DNA from: Xestospongia muta
Taxonomy: Eukaryota; Porifera; Demospongiae; Haplosclerida; Petrosiidae
Length of the DNA stretch: 64,000 bases
Direction of reading: 5' to 3'
Assembly (NCBI GenBank): GCA_963693285.1
Contig: OY848918.1
Coordinates: forward strand, 11,814,796 to 11,878,795
In this document: positions 1-13,700 of the stretch, piece by piece
Layout: each line of letters opens with the position of its first letter
How positions within the stretch are numbered: the first letter of the stretch is position 1
Translations under genes and position numbers: made by a program
The notes under the pieces: model-generated
What the model saw: only the letters and a program-made list of their open reading frames with translations
Told to the model about the DNA's origin: nothing
The model's database searches: none

Positions 1-1746
1 GAGGTATTCCTCACATTTAAATGAGTGCATCTCACTTAACTTTAATATAGCCTTAATAACATTATTAAAAATATTGCGGCTTTTCTTGATGTCAATCATT
101 GATGTAATTACTGTAACACAACGATACTGTTCAGTTACTTCAACGATAACTTCAACTTCATCATTTTCCCAATAAATACCATTTCTCCATACATCACAAT
201 GACGAGCTAAGATTTGGATTTGTGGATCACCATCATCAATTTCGCCAGGTTTATTGCGGCGTGGTAAACAAAAAATGTAAGAAAGGCTAAAAAGAAGAAG
301 GTGAAGAAATCGTGTGGAGAGAAATTGGTTAGGATCAGGACACCAGACACACCATCCCAACCCATTTTCTATTGCAATATCGGTTGGTGGTTCAGTACAA
401 ACGAAAGATGGAAAAAATAAGAGCTCTTCTGATGGTAAAAAAATCGAAGCATCTGATGGTAGACGAGTTGAAGCTGATATATTGGTTTCAAACATATGCA
501 ATGTATTTGATTCTAAAACATGACAGAACTGAAGACTTCTAAGGAAACCAATTAACATATCAGTATTGTGCTTTGGAAACAATTTTTTTAGAATAGACTT
601 AGGCACAATACCAGTATTACTAGCAATATCTTGATGGACTCGTTCGATTTCTTTAGGAGCAAAAAGTTTGCCATTGACTTTATTGAGAAGAGCAGCTCTG
701 TCAATAACTATCCAACTTTGAGCATCATCCTCATTTTTAAGGAATAAGATGAGACCCTTGTCACTTAAAGTGGTTAAGAATTTCAATAGCACTGACCTTT
801 CAGAAGGAAGTGAAGGGTCATCACGCTTTTGTAATACTGCACATAGCTCCATCACACTAATGGCTATTGTATTCTCTTTATTTCGAAGCAACTGCAAGAA
901 GGAGAATTGAACGTGGCAGTAGAAACTAATTTTATCAGATCGATCAAGTACAGCTTTGCAGCTATAAAAAAGCTTAACAACAAACTCTTTAACACCTTTT
1001 CCTCCAGGAAGATGACATTCCATAGGTAGGAACCCAACATATTCTTGTGAATGATCAGCTTTTTCAGCAACTTTAGCAACTACTTCAGCAACTATTTTCT
1101 CACGACCATCAGTCATCTCATCGAGTCGACTTCCAACGACAAGTATTTGAGATGGCTTTGAATTTGATAATTGAAGACTGGCATTCTTGATAAAATTGAA
1201 CCAGTAGTACAATTCTTTTTTAATGACATCTAGATTGTCAGTCATCTTAGAAAGTATGGTAAAAACAGCAGGTGTGTTTAACATTAGATTTTCTAGAATT
1301 GCAGCATGACTGCTATAATATTCCTTATGACCTGCAAGATCATAAAGGACAATATTTCCCACTTCATGACTTGAAAAGGTATGTGCGTTAATCCCAGTAG
1401 TTAGCAGTTCTACTGGAATAGGATCAGATGTATCAAACTTGTAGTTAGGCGGTTTCTTAGCTCGTTCCATAATGACTGCTGCAAGTGAACTTTTACCTGC
1501 ACCAGTGTTACCACAAAAAAAGACTTTGCTATAGGATTCTACAGGAAAGTCTTTTCGACATTGCTCAAATCGGTCAAACATCTTTAAAATAACAAAGCGA
1601 TTTACATCCTCATGATAAACGAGCTCCATTGCTGTTTGATTACTTTGGTTCTTAGCCATTGGGTTGACCTTTCCTGATGACAAAAGGGATTTCACAACAT
1701 CACCATAACAACCCTGGCAAGCAGCATGAAGGGGTGTATTACCAGA
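1..1746 (-). CDS. Large exon: last ankyrin repeat, Roc GTPase domain and COR-like region (open at left edge)
   Basis: The frame is open for exactly 582 codons from the acceptor (AG at 1748-1747) to position 1. It opens with an ankyrin repeat (SGNTPLHAAC). The P-loop CGNTGAGKSS is at exon residues 78-87 (about 1515-1486). The switch-II motif DLAGHKEYY is at residues 136-144 (about 1341-1315). A G4-like VVGSRLDEM is at 203-211, with SRLD where NKxD is usual. Residues about 290-365 resemble the winged-helix part of COR (RSVLLKFLTTLSDKGLILF). Near the end a hydrophobic stretch (HLLLFSLSYIFCL) precedes a mixed alpha/beta tail. These features match ROCO proteins of the ankyrin-Roc-COR class. Whether a kinase or other domain follows lies outside the window. 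The unusual G4 may alter nucleotide specificity or affinity; that is inference. Confidence 0.9.
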
Positions 1747-4700
1747 CTAAAAAATAAAATGTATTTCCACTAAACTGTAGTAATTAACATTCTATTTATA
1801 TCAGATTAAAATATGACATTTAGAATTACTTTATTTATACCTAAATTAGAAAGCATTTTGTACATATTTTAGCCAGTTAATTATTATGTCACAAACCAAT
1901 AATAAGAATTTTGTACCAATTGAAACATTAGTAGAATATTTTTGAAGGAATGAGAATTAGACATTTTGAAAAAAGGCTCAACTCATCCATATATTCTTGA
2001 TACAAATATCTAAGCCTGCATTTAAAGAGACTTTGTTCCACTTCACTTTCTAATGGAAGTGTATCTACAGTGAGTGAAACTGATGGAAATCAGAGCTAAC
2101 TTTCAAAAAGCTCTAAAAACAGATCTAACTGATTGTGCAATTACTTTCTACAATAATGTTTTGAGTAAGCCAGTTAAAATGTTTAAGGACATAACATATG
2201 TTCTATGTTAATTATATCCTATTTAATGAATAAACCATAAACGCATGTCACAACTTACATTATTAGCAATGTCAGGGTTAGCATTGTTATTAAGAAGAAG
2301 CTGAACACATTCATTATTGCCTTCCTTAGATGCAATGTATAAAGCAGTTTGGCCATGCTATGTAAATGTAAAAGCACAAACAACACATGATTGTTACTAT
2401 ATATATAAAAGATAGTTTTTTAAAAATAAAATGCTGCATTGTTTCATCTAATTACAGAAATTATGAGAGATAAGTTCTTTAATATAATAGCAATATTAGA
2501 CTACTTATTAATAATTGGTTAGGAATAACCTTTAATGAAGTGAAATGCCAGACATTGTTGATACAGATTAGATGATGATAATTGCCTAAATGAGTCATTG
2601 TCTTCATCCTTGGGCTGTTGTGTGCTTATATAATGACATCAGTTGAGTCAAACTATAACTATTACTAAGTGACAGTACAACTAGGACAACATATTGTGTT
2701 AAGAGTTCTTAGATGAGTGCAATTCAAGTACATACTAGGTGCAGAAGGTGTTAGTGAGCTTCTTTGATTACTAGTGATGCTTTGTTTGCCACTGAAACAC
2801 ACCGTTTATTAACAGTTCATTAAGGCAGTGAAAATAACAAATGATTGTTAGTGTATATATAAATGACATAAAAGTGTTTAAATAAAATGCTGCATTTTCC
2901 TTCTAACTACTGAAATTATGAGAGAGAAGTTCTTTAACATGGTATTAAACAAATGTTAGAGCAATATGTTATAAATTTTTTTATTTAATCAATAAACCAT
3001 AAATGCATGTCACAACTTACATAATCAGCAATGTCAGGGTTAGCACTGTTATTAAGAAGAAGCTGAACACATTCATTATTGCCTTCCTTAGATGCAATGT
3101 ATAAAGCAGTTTGGCCATGCTATGTAAATGTAAAAGCACAAACAACAAATGATTGTTACTATATATATAAAAGATAGTTTTTTAAAAATAAAATGCTGCA
3201 TTGTTTCATCTAATTACAGAAATTATGAGAGATAAGTTCTTTAATATAATAGCAATATTAGACTACTTATTAATAATTGGTTAGGAATAACCTTTAATGA
3301 AGTGAAATGCCAGACATTGTTGATACAGATTAGATGATGATAATGAGTCATTGTCGTCATCTTTGGGCTGTTCTGTGCTTACATCAGTTGAGTCAAACTA
3401 TAACTATTACTAAGTGGCAGAGGCTGTTTGCTGTGATATGTTAAAGTTGATATGATACAAACAACTGCTTCAACTTATTAAATTACTGTATCAGATATAG
3501 CATAACACTTTATCAGATACAACAAGGCTATCACATCACTTTGAACCTCTATGGTAATTATTTAAGCTACTACTACATTATAATCTAACCTAGATCATAC
3601 TGTATTGCACATGTACTTTGCTGTAACATTAACAACCCATGGGTCTGTTGGCCATTGGATTTGTTTACATCACAGCACCTGTATCTGCCATATAACCCTC
3701 ATGGTTGTGTATATATACTTAGCACTATCAATTATAAGTCAGCATACTTTGTCTCCAATGTTAACATTAGCTCCCTTGGACAGAGCATCCTTAGCACCTT
3801 CCAAATCTCTTTTACTTAAAGACTCTAAAAGTAAAGTATCCTAAATAGAAAGGTAAAAACTCTTACTTTTAATATTAAAACAGAATACTCTTACAGAATT
3901 TTAAGATGTACATACACTCACATAGAACACTTATACTTAAGAGTATGTATGAACTTTAAAATGTGAATTACCTTACTTCACTAAAAGCTGTTCATTCAAC
4001 AAAATGTTCTTATTACTACCCAAACAATATTGACTAATAATTGCTGTAACTGTTTGATTTATATAGGATATGTGTGTATTTATATATTGTGAATGCTATA
4101 ATTACATAAAGTGTATATCACAACAAGCACTATAAATATAGAGCAAGTAATTTGGTGCATAATACATAGAAATATGTACAAATTCGTAACATATGACTTA
4201 CAGCCAGTACAGCTTCTAAATTGTTGGCATTAGCATTAATTAACATCTTTACAATAACATCATTTTTACTCCAATAAGCTGCATGAAGTGCTGTACGTCC
4301 ATGCTAAATGATAATTGTGACAAAGATGTGATGAGTCAAAGTAAACAAACAAACAAAACATAGATATAAAGGTGAAGGCTAAAGTATTGGATACTTCCCT
4401 GTCAAATGTTTTTAAGCTAAACTATTGGCCAAAAATAGTCTCTCCTGAAGCTTCACCTAGTGCCATAGTGCCATATGAAAGTTTTTTCTGTGCACAATGT
4501 GCTCATGGTTGTATTACAACACACAAGGTCCACAATTATACCACCAAAGAACTAGTCAAGCCTAATGTTGATCATAGACAGCAAAGACCATGTAAAGTTA
4601 TGAAGGTTTGGAATTTATATTCCTTCAGAATTAAAGTACTATTTAAGTTTAATCTCATCCGAAGGCTCATTTTATTAAAGGTTGTCAACTTTAACCAGCC

Positions 4701-7700
4701 TCATTTCTCAAAGCAAATAGTCTGAAAAAAACATCTTAATTATAAAGACTCATTAAGAAATTTGTACTAAAGCTGGATTAGAAGGCTGTTTCAATGGACA
4801 TAGTTTAAAGGTGACTTGTATACCATTGAGCAAATTAGAAAAATCAGTAGTGAACAGTTCATCCAAAGTGAAGTGGTCCTTATAGTACTGAGCCAGTTAA
4901 ACACTATGAGAGACAAAGTGAAATCTGTATTAAAGAAGTTTCCAGAGCTCTGCTACCACTTCCTGCAAAAAGTCTGCTCAATTACAGATAACTCAGTAAA
5001 TCAATAAATAAGATTGATAAAGCTGTGGTTGCTCCAAAAAGGTCACAAGTCTCTCCTAAAATCAATCCATTGCCTGAAATTTCTCCTGATGTCTTTTGCA
5101 TTGGTACAGCTTCTGAAACATTAAAAGGCAAATGACACAGCATATCAAACAGTTACGTCCCAAAAATCAAAAGTCCCATGTCAGTACAACTAGGACAGTA
5201 CAGTGTGTTAAGAGTTCTTAGATGAGTGTAATTCAAGTACATACTAAGTGCAGAAGGTGTTAGTGAGCTGCTTTGATTACTAGTGATGCTTTGTTGCCAC
5301 TGAAACACAGCATTTATTAACAGGTTATTAAGGCAGTGAAAATATTCCTAACTTTATTATGTCATGTTTCAGAGGAGACTAGTGACTCAGAGAAAGTCAT
5401 TATCAGGATAGTATTAATAGTCATGAAATATAGAAATGCTTTATTACAATTATTTTTGTGGTTTGTACTTTTCACATTTGTTTAGGAAGTGCTATCAATT
5501 GAAATTTCAGTGATTTTCTTTTCACATTTCATTTTTTATGGTATTATCCACCACATGTGACATACACATGTGCAGGTAAGAAGCAGTTGGAGAATGACTA
5601 CTAACTTCAGAGTAGAATCAATGATTAGAAGTTACCACATATATATGGAGAGTACCTGTTTTGTGAAATGAATAAAACAATAGATATGATTCTTGTCCTG
5701 TAGTGGTGGTTAAAAGTTGAACAACCTTTGGGCATGTAACTCAAAATATGGTCTTGATCTATACCCTGTTTTGTTCTGGAATGGGTCTTCTATTTGTTAT
5801 AAAGTTACTGACAAAAGAGAATTCTCTTACATTCCATTGCATGGATGACTGAAGATTCTCTAAAAATCATATGTCAAGGAAATTCTGCTAACTGTAGGTA
5901 ATCCACTGTATAGGTAGAATAGTTGAATATCTTATAAAAATAAACAAAAATAGATGAGGAATTGGTAGAGACAGAGAGGGTAAAGGAGAGCCTATATCTA
6001 AAAAGGATAAGATTGCTGATGATAGGTGAAAAAACTTTACTCTGAATGAAACTGTACACAAACAGTGCCAATGGCTCTGAATGGTGAAATGGAGTCACAT
6101 GTACACATCAACTTCACAAAAAGTCTTTTGAGGCGACAGTATGAAACCAAAAATGACTTCAACTTATTACAGACAATGCTAGTACAATGAAAAACCTATT
6201 TGGGGTACTGTTGTTCTTTGTAGTTGTCAACAAATATCACTAACAAAGTGGGAAAAAGTTTGTGGACTTTTTGCAATAGCCACATCTTGTGAATTGGTTT
6301 GAAGAAGAAAATTACCACATTCCCTACAGTACTACTATACTAATTAACATTTGAAACTTCATTAATATGAAAATTTGAAACTTATTCTGCTGAAATTGAT
6401 AAAGATGAAAATAACAATGTATTAATAATTTCTAACTTCATGTTTTGAATTGTCGTATGTTCTATAATTTTGATTTTTTATAAGTTGTGTATTAACAATT
6501 AACCATTCTGTGATTCTGCAGTTTTGGATCTATTTGTAACAATGTTGTTGTTTGTCTTTAAGTAATTAAAAATTGCCATGAGCCTTTTACTCCTACACTT
6601 TCATAATAGCAAGATTAAATCAATTAATTCTAGGATAACTTTTTAATGACTTAAGTCAAGCACTATTCTACAAACTTATGTCATAAGAAGTCCTTTCCTG
6701 ACTTATTGACACTCAAATGTATGGGCTGTAGCCTGTCTGTACAATTTGCTGGAATAGTAACTACAAAGACAGGGTTACAAGAGGTGGTATTATATTTTCC
6801 TGGGTATCCAGGATATGTTTTTTAATTTATTGCGACATGTTATTTATAGAATCGATGAATTCAACGTGATCTTCAAGCAGGAAGTGTTTAGTTATCATGA
6901 TAACCAAGATGTGGTCTCTGTGTCATGTTGGTACTGGCATATGAACAGTACACTGCGTAGATGTACTACGTTAAACTCATGTCAGTCCTCTTAGGTGACC
7001 TTACATAGTAATAATACTCTCTCCTTGAGTCTATCTGCTTTGTTCCCCTTTCACTGGCAGCAGGGCTGTAATGTTTAGTTGTGTCAATATAATATTGTCT
7101 TAATATTTATTAATTATACTATGTCATTAACTTTGTATTGTACAATCATGTGATGTTTTGTTGAGAGTTAAAATAATACATATTAAACTTTGCATCCATT
7201 GTCATTGACTATAATCAGGGAGTATAAGACATTATAACCAGTAACATATGTTAAACTACTTATATTTACCTACTTATAGCATCAAGAATCAATTTAACAC
7301 TATTTCCAACATTTGACCCAATCAGTGATCTTTGCTCCATAAGTCAACTATAGAAAGTTAGCAACGACATTGTTAGATTTACCTTGTAGCCTTGAATATC
7401 ACATATGACAACAAAAATGAGCTTTGTTGCTGTATCAAGCTAGACAGGCAATAGAAGAAATATTTGATACTATCCCAGATACTGGAGATAACTATGTAAT
7501 AGCTATGACAGAACATCTCTTACCAAAGAAGAATGTGGATTATGTAATTTAGCAATTTTGACAAGCAGTCCACCAAAAAGATGAAAGAGGTTATATTTTC
7601 GCTACACAACAGAGAAAATTAGCAGCCTATTATAAATTCTCTGACTTAGACAGACAATTAAAGTCAGTTATTATACAAAACTGACATACAAGTGTCTGAA

Positions 7701-10700
7701 GATTTTTACTTAATCAAAATACCCTCTCTCTTGATATACAGCTTTACCAAGGTGAGCGTTAACTATTGAACTCTGAACAATTGGTGCAACAATATCCAAA
7801 TTTGTTTAAAATACTTGGACTGTTGAAAAATGTCAAGATCATGCTTCACATTGACAAGACTATACCTCTGCTGCTCAGTCAACTCATTGCATTCCCTTTC
7901 ATACATAAAAAAGTCAAGAATTAGATGATTTAGAATAACAAGAAATCATTAAGAAGGTTGAAGTATCCACTCCCTGGGTCTCCCACTTAATTATTATTCC
8001 AAAGAAAATGGTGCTGTTTAGTTACACTTTGTGTTGTCATGAGAATGGTTAATCTATTTATTGTGAAAGACATTCCAGTCCAACAGTTGATGATTTCATT
8101 CATACATCAAATAGAATTGCAGTATTATCAAAGCTTGACTTGTGAGTTGGTTATTACCAATTAGTATTATCACAAGAAAGAACAAGAACAAGTGCAAATT
8201 CGACAGGAACTCTGTTACATTTTTGGTTTTGAGTTGTCAGTCACAGGAATTTCTCCATACCCAAAAAAAGCTGAAATAATCTACAAGACCAATCCACCAA
8301 CTATACATGCTGGTGTTAGATCTCTTATGGGAATGATAATGTATTGTATAAACTTAAAATTTAGTGAAGTGTACCAGCCACTTAATGAACTAACCAAGAA
8401 AAATGTTCAATTCCAATGGACATAGCAGCAGGATGATTCTTTCAAGAAGATCAAGACAAATCCATGACTTCTTTTGACCAAAACAAAGAAACCCAGCTAA
8501 TAAATGATGAGTTGTAATGTCTTACAGAAATAATCCATGCTCAGCCTAAATGTGAGACAGTTCAGTCTAAATTGTCAGGAAACCTAGTTTATGGAGTTAC
8601 ATGGAAGTCATTCTGGTACCAGGAAAAGTGGCCAGAAAGTTGGTCAGCAGCTGTCATAACTGTGAAAAAAGTAATGGCAATGCTTCTGGCAGCAACTAAA
8701 TGAGAAAGTGAATGGACCAGAGAAGGTGTGTTGTTTCAGTGTGACAGAGACACAGCCATAGCTGCAGTGTACTCTAACACTAGCAAGCACATACATATGA
8801 TCCAGCTCATAGGGGTAGAAAAGGGGGGGCAGGAGGGGTTGAAGCCCCCCAACTTCAAAATCAAGGGGCTAACCCCCCCTGGTTTGCATACAAGACTATG
8901 TACACAATAACCTCTTGACTGAAGTGGTTATTGTGTTAATTTGTGTACATTAGCAATCAATCACCACATTATTTTCAACCTTATGATGACTAAAAATTAC
9001 CTACAAAGTACTATCACACAAGAATGACTAAAACATGTCATGTTGTTACATACACATAAGGAATGTACTGATAATATAAACTTATTAGAAATAGCTAAAG
9101 AGTTTGTTTTCATTAATGACAGACAAATTCATTTTTTGGTCATTTTTTATGTTTACTGGGTAATAATATAACGCAACTAAAAATAAGGTCAGCCCCCCAA
9201 CGTAAACTTCATTCCTACCCCTCTGATCCAGTTGGTTAGAATACTCACTTTATAGCAGCAAAGTTTGGATTTACCCACAGAGCTTCCCACATACAAGGCA
9301 CCATCAATATTATCACAGATTCATTCTTGTAGAAAAGGATTGATCATTTGGATTTATATCCTCCTTTCAGGGTGCCTCAGTTGCAGCACAAGTCAACAAC
9401 AAGTTACTTCATCTGTCATCAGACATTCAAGTGCAGAGGCTAGATCACAAGTGGAAAATCTTGTTCTCTGGTTTTGTACATAACATCTAGTTGAATCTAT
9501 TCTCTGATGATCCTCTAAGTTAGTTCATGCAAAAGAGATTTAGAAAATTATGTTTTAGTAATAATCTAGTTGTGTCACATTAACTGAAAACATATTATGT
9601 TCACAATTGTCCTATTTAGCCAAGGAGGTCAAGAAATCATCCATAAAATCAGCTTTGAACCATTTACAGATATACAGGGGCTGCCAGGATCCATTAAGAG
9701 ACAAATTGCATCAGCTAGAGTATGTCCTGACTCCTAAGAGGCATAAAGTAAATGTAAAGGAGATTGGGCTAAATGCAGCGTGCCCTAGATTATCCAACAA
9801 CTCCACACACTCAAAGTATAAGGAAGTAGGCAGCATGTTGCATTGGTTTCTTGAGAAGTATGAGTTCACATTGAACTCCAAAGCTTTTGATTTTTTGTCC
9901 AATCTCTGTCTAACTAACTTAGCAGTTGACAGTAATATAAGGCATTACATGTACAGATTATGGCTGAAGGCAACTAAAACAGATCGATTCAAGCATGGTC
10001 ACAAATAAATTAAATGGAAACTAACCTGGCCTCTTTTTCCTGTTGATGCTCTCGGAAACTATGTTTTAGGCAGGATAAAAAAAACAGGTATGCTCTTTGT
10101 TCTCCAAAATAGAAAACTAATGACAAAACAATGGTTTATGGGAGGTTAGATCAGCTCTTTTTATGGTAGCAATGTCACTAGTTAAGTATGGTGGACATAA
10201 CTTACATATTGGGTTGGTGAAATTGTGAGGCATATATACACTACTTTAAACTCCCTGGAGTAGCTTTGGCCTATTACTCGCAAGTTTGGCTGCTGAAAGT
10301 CAGGCTACTGGATTCAATATTGCAGTTCAATTACCATGGTTACAACTCCTTCATCATCTGTTTATAAAGCTCCTGGGTTCAATGATGCAGGTCAATTGCC
10401 ATGGTTACAGGTATAGTGACAACTCCTGCATCATATGTTTATTAAACTCTTCTCCTAAGAGCAATGGTCTTATTCTTTTTATTGATGGCAAAGTATTCAC
10501 ACTTAGATCTATTGTAGCTAATTCTCTTGCTTCTGCAAGTGTGCATTAAGTATTTAATGGTATTTAAAGAGCAATTGTTTGTTTTATATTGTACATTCAA
10601 GCTTGAAATTTGGTATAATGTAAAAACATAAAAAGTTGTAACTTTCTTGAAATTATTAGCTTCAGATAAAGAAAGGAAATAAATAGAGACTTGTATCATA

Positions 10701-13700
10701 ATGTACAGTTAGGGTAGAGGGTGGACAGTGATCACTTCTGAATATTGTTATGTATAGTAAGTTGTATGTACATACTATATTTTGTGTAATCATATTTATT
10801 CCATTATTGTAGTAAGAAACATTTAAATAGTAGTTTCAAAGCCATTCTAGTGAGAGAAAGAAATACTTATAAAAAGCTTAGATGAACATAAACAGATAAA
10901 ACTATCCTGCCACCAAGCAGAAGTCAAATATGGCAAGTACTCTGTGACTATGCAACTGGAACAGTGCAATTTGGGAGAAGGCAAGATTCTCATCCTGTAC
11001 TTACACATGCTGAAGAACAATGCTAACTACAGTAAACTACTGATATGTCTAAAATAGGGGATGGTCAAAAAAGACAACAATATGTAAAAGAAAAGTCTTA
11101 ATAAAGAGAAGAGTAATTCCATTTGTAGAAAACAGACACAGAAAAATTGGTGGTATGCCTTTTAACAAGCAACAATATACTGTGTGCTTTTTATCAAGCT
11201 TGAACATGTAATTAAGAAAGGCTCCAACTATGGTACATTGACTTTGAACAATTATACCATTTCAAGGTCTTGATGATGACCAAGATGTATTGGACAGAGT
11301 CTGGCAAAGTCTTAGCTCCTATAGGTGTTAAGACAGTCTAGGTTTCATTTTCAGTTTAGAAGCAGCAGACAGTAACACTTATTGTCGTTGGAATTGGAGA
11401 TGTGATTCAACCTATGCAGACTTTTCCAGGTGAGATATTGATATATTTTCCATTATGAGGATCAGTTAAAGATGCATACTTAAGATGTTCATCAAATGGT
11501 TGGATCAACACTCAACTATTCTTTGGGTGGTTAAAAACTTTATAGCAAACACATTGGGAAAGAGAGACCACTATGTTTGCTGCTCAATAGCCACTCAAGT
11601 CATATTGATTTGGAAATCTCTAATTCTGCAAGCAAAAGGGAATTACTCTTTATTTTCTTCCATTCGATTCATTACATATCACACAGCACCTTGACATAAG
11701 CTTTTTCTCACCTCTCAAAGCTAATTGGAGAAGGGTTGTAGATGCATACAAATGGCTAACATAGGAAAGCCTGTTTCAAAGAGGTTTTTGAAAAGCCTTG
11801 ATTGACACAGTTAAATTGTGAACGATAGTTAATGCTTTTACCAGCGCATCCAAAGTACTTGAAGAAAAAGAGCTACTTCAAAGATCTATCAGACCTTCTA
11901 CTTCTCACTTGTTCAACTAGAATACAACAGTCAACTCAAATTACCAAGTCTATACCATTCCCTTTGCATGTATACAAGAAGCTGAGAATATATATAAGTT
12001 CCTTAAGTCAACAGACAAGAGTGTCTTCAAAATACCTCAAAATAAAAATGACTTGGATTGTAGAACCAAACCCTCATATTTATTAAAGACATTGAATAAA
12101 TGTGTGACTTTGTATATTGATTTGCATCTATTAACATACAATGTCAATAATATATCTTTAATATGTTATGGGTATATAGTAGGTATGTAGTAGACAGATA
12201 ATGATTACATTTCATATACAAAGATATCACTGACCTTGTCTGCAACATTCACTTTCACACCAGCATCTAGAAGGACTTGAACAACCTTATCATCACCTTT
12301 ATAACATGACATATGGAGAGCAGTTTCGCCAATCTACATAAACAAAAAATCAAAATACATAAGATAATGAAACTTAGTTATAACGTCACTCATTAATTTA
12401 AATTAGTTGATTAATAATATGAAAAAGACATCAGAGGCGAAGGCATAATTATACTAGAGTATGTGATAGAAGTATATAGGTGGTTTATTGATACTTCATG
12501 ACAAAAATTTCAAAAAATTCTACAATCACTACAACAATAAATTTGTTCTATTTATTCTCATTAAAGTCTTAAGTACATATAAAATTTGATATGATATGAA
12601 TGATGTGATAATAAAGACAATTTATAATAAATTTAATGTAACTTAAGATGATTGTAAAGATATATCTAAAAAGGCTATTATCAATCATTGATGAGCTAAT
12701 TTATATCTTATTGAAAATTTAAATAGCAGTTGTAGTAAAACCTCTTCATTGTGTGTAAGACAATGACACTCATCTCAGATGTATGTTATTAATTAATGAT
12801 TGTAATTGTAAAAGTACACAAAAAATTCTAGAAACTCTATGATGTAAGGATGATGATATAAACATCTGAAACAAGACCAAATAGGAAGACAATATAACAA
12901 TCCCTACATAGCAACCACAGAACCAGGGAAAAGTATCATTAATCATATATATATATATAGACACATTATATTACATTCCTGCTGGTCAAGCGTTTTATCT
13001 GCCATCCCTGCATTTCATGATTTTTATAAATTTTTATGTACTTGCTTGCATTGCTTTATTAGAAAAGAACTCTATAAATAATATTATTGTCAATTGAATA
13101 TATGCAAGTGTGTACATGTATGAGTAAATAACTGAAAATTGAGGTAACAGGTAGGCAAATGCACTAAACCTTCACACATGTCTGTCTTTTATTATTAGTA
13201 GGTTTGAGATAAATGAAAAGTTATCCTTTGAATGCATAATTTATCAAGATCAGGGTTCACTGTAGGATAGATTGAAATTGACAAAACTCTATTTTCCTTC
13301 TCATAAATAATAACAAATCAATACAATGTAAATAAAACAGTGTCTTTTGGGAAGACTATTTTCAAGTTTTGTGAAAATTCCTATTTTAGTTATTAAAGCA
13401 ACTATGGCTACATTATGAAACTTTTGAAAATTTCATTTACTTGCTTTTGTTATTATTATTTGAATTACAAATTAGCTGAAATATGTTCATAATTGATGTC
13501 CTTTTGTTTGTAGTTATAAGTTAGATGAGTCTACTCAGATATACTATACAAGAGAGTGTTACTAAATTTATAATACTTATTAAATAAATGTATGAATCAG
13601 ATAGTAAAATTTATGCATGAATGTGCATACTAATAACAACAAACTAGAAACTGAACTGGCAAGGTGCTGTAAATATGCCTGTTTCTTGACTACTAAAATA

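Larger units (their letters stand above)
2241..3420. repeat. Tandem segmental duplication (~760-bp period) carrying an ankyrin exon
   Basis: About 2241-2665 and 3003-3420 are near-identical, with the ankyrin exon and more than 250 bp of flanking intron copied in the same order. The high similarity of intron as well as exon indicates a recent event. The remainder of the 760-bp period (about 2670-2990) is only partly shared. Confidence 0.85.

Noticed and set aside
4372..5007. Two plus-strand open stretches in the large intron
   Set aside because: No recognised domain and no splice logic; possibly an old transposon piece but not defensible.
6180..6300. VCGLFAIATSCEL similarity to transposon cysteine proteases
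   Set aside because: Single short motif surrounded by stops; too weak for its own feature.
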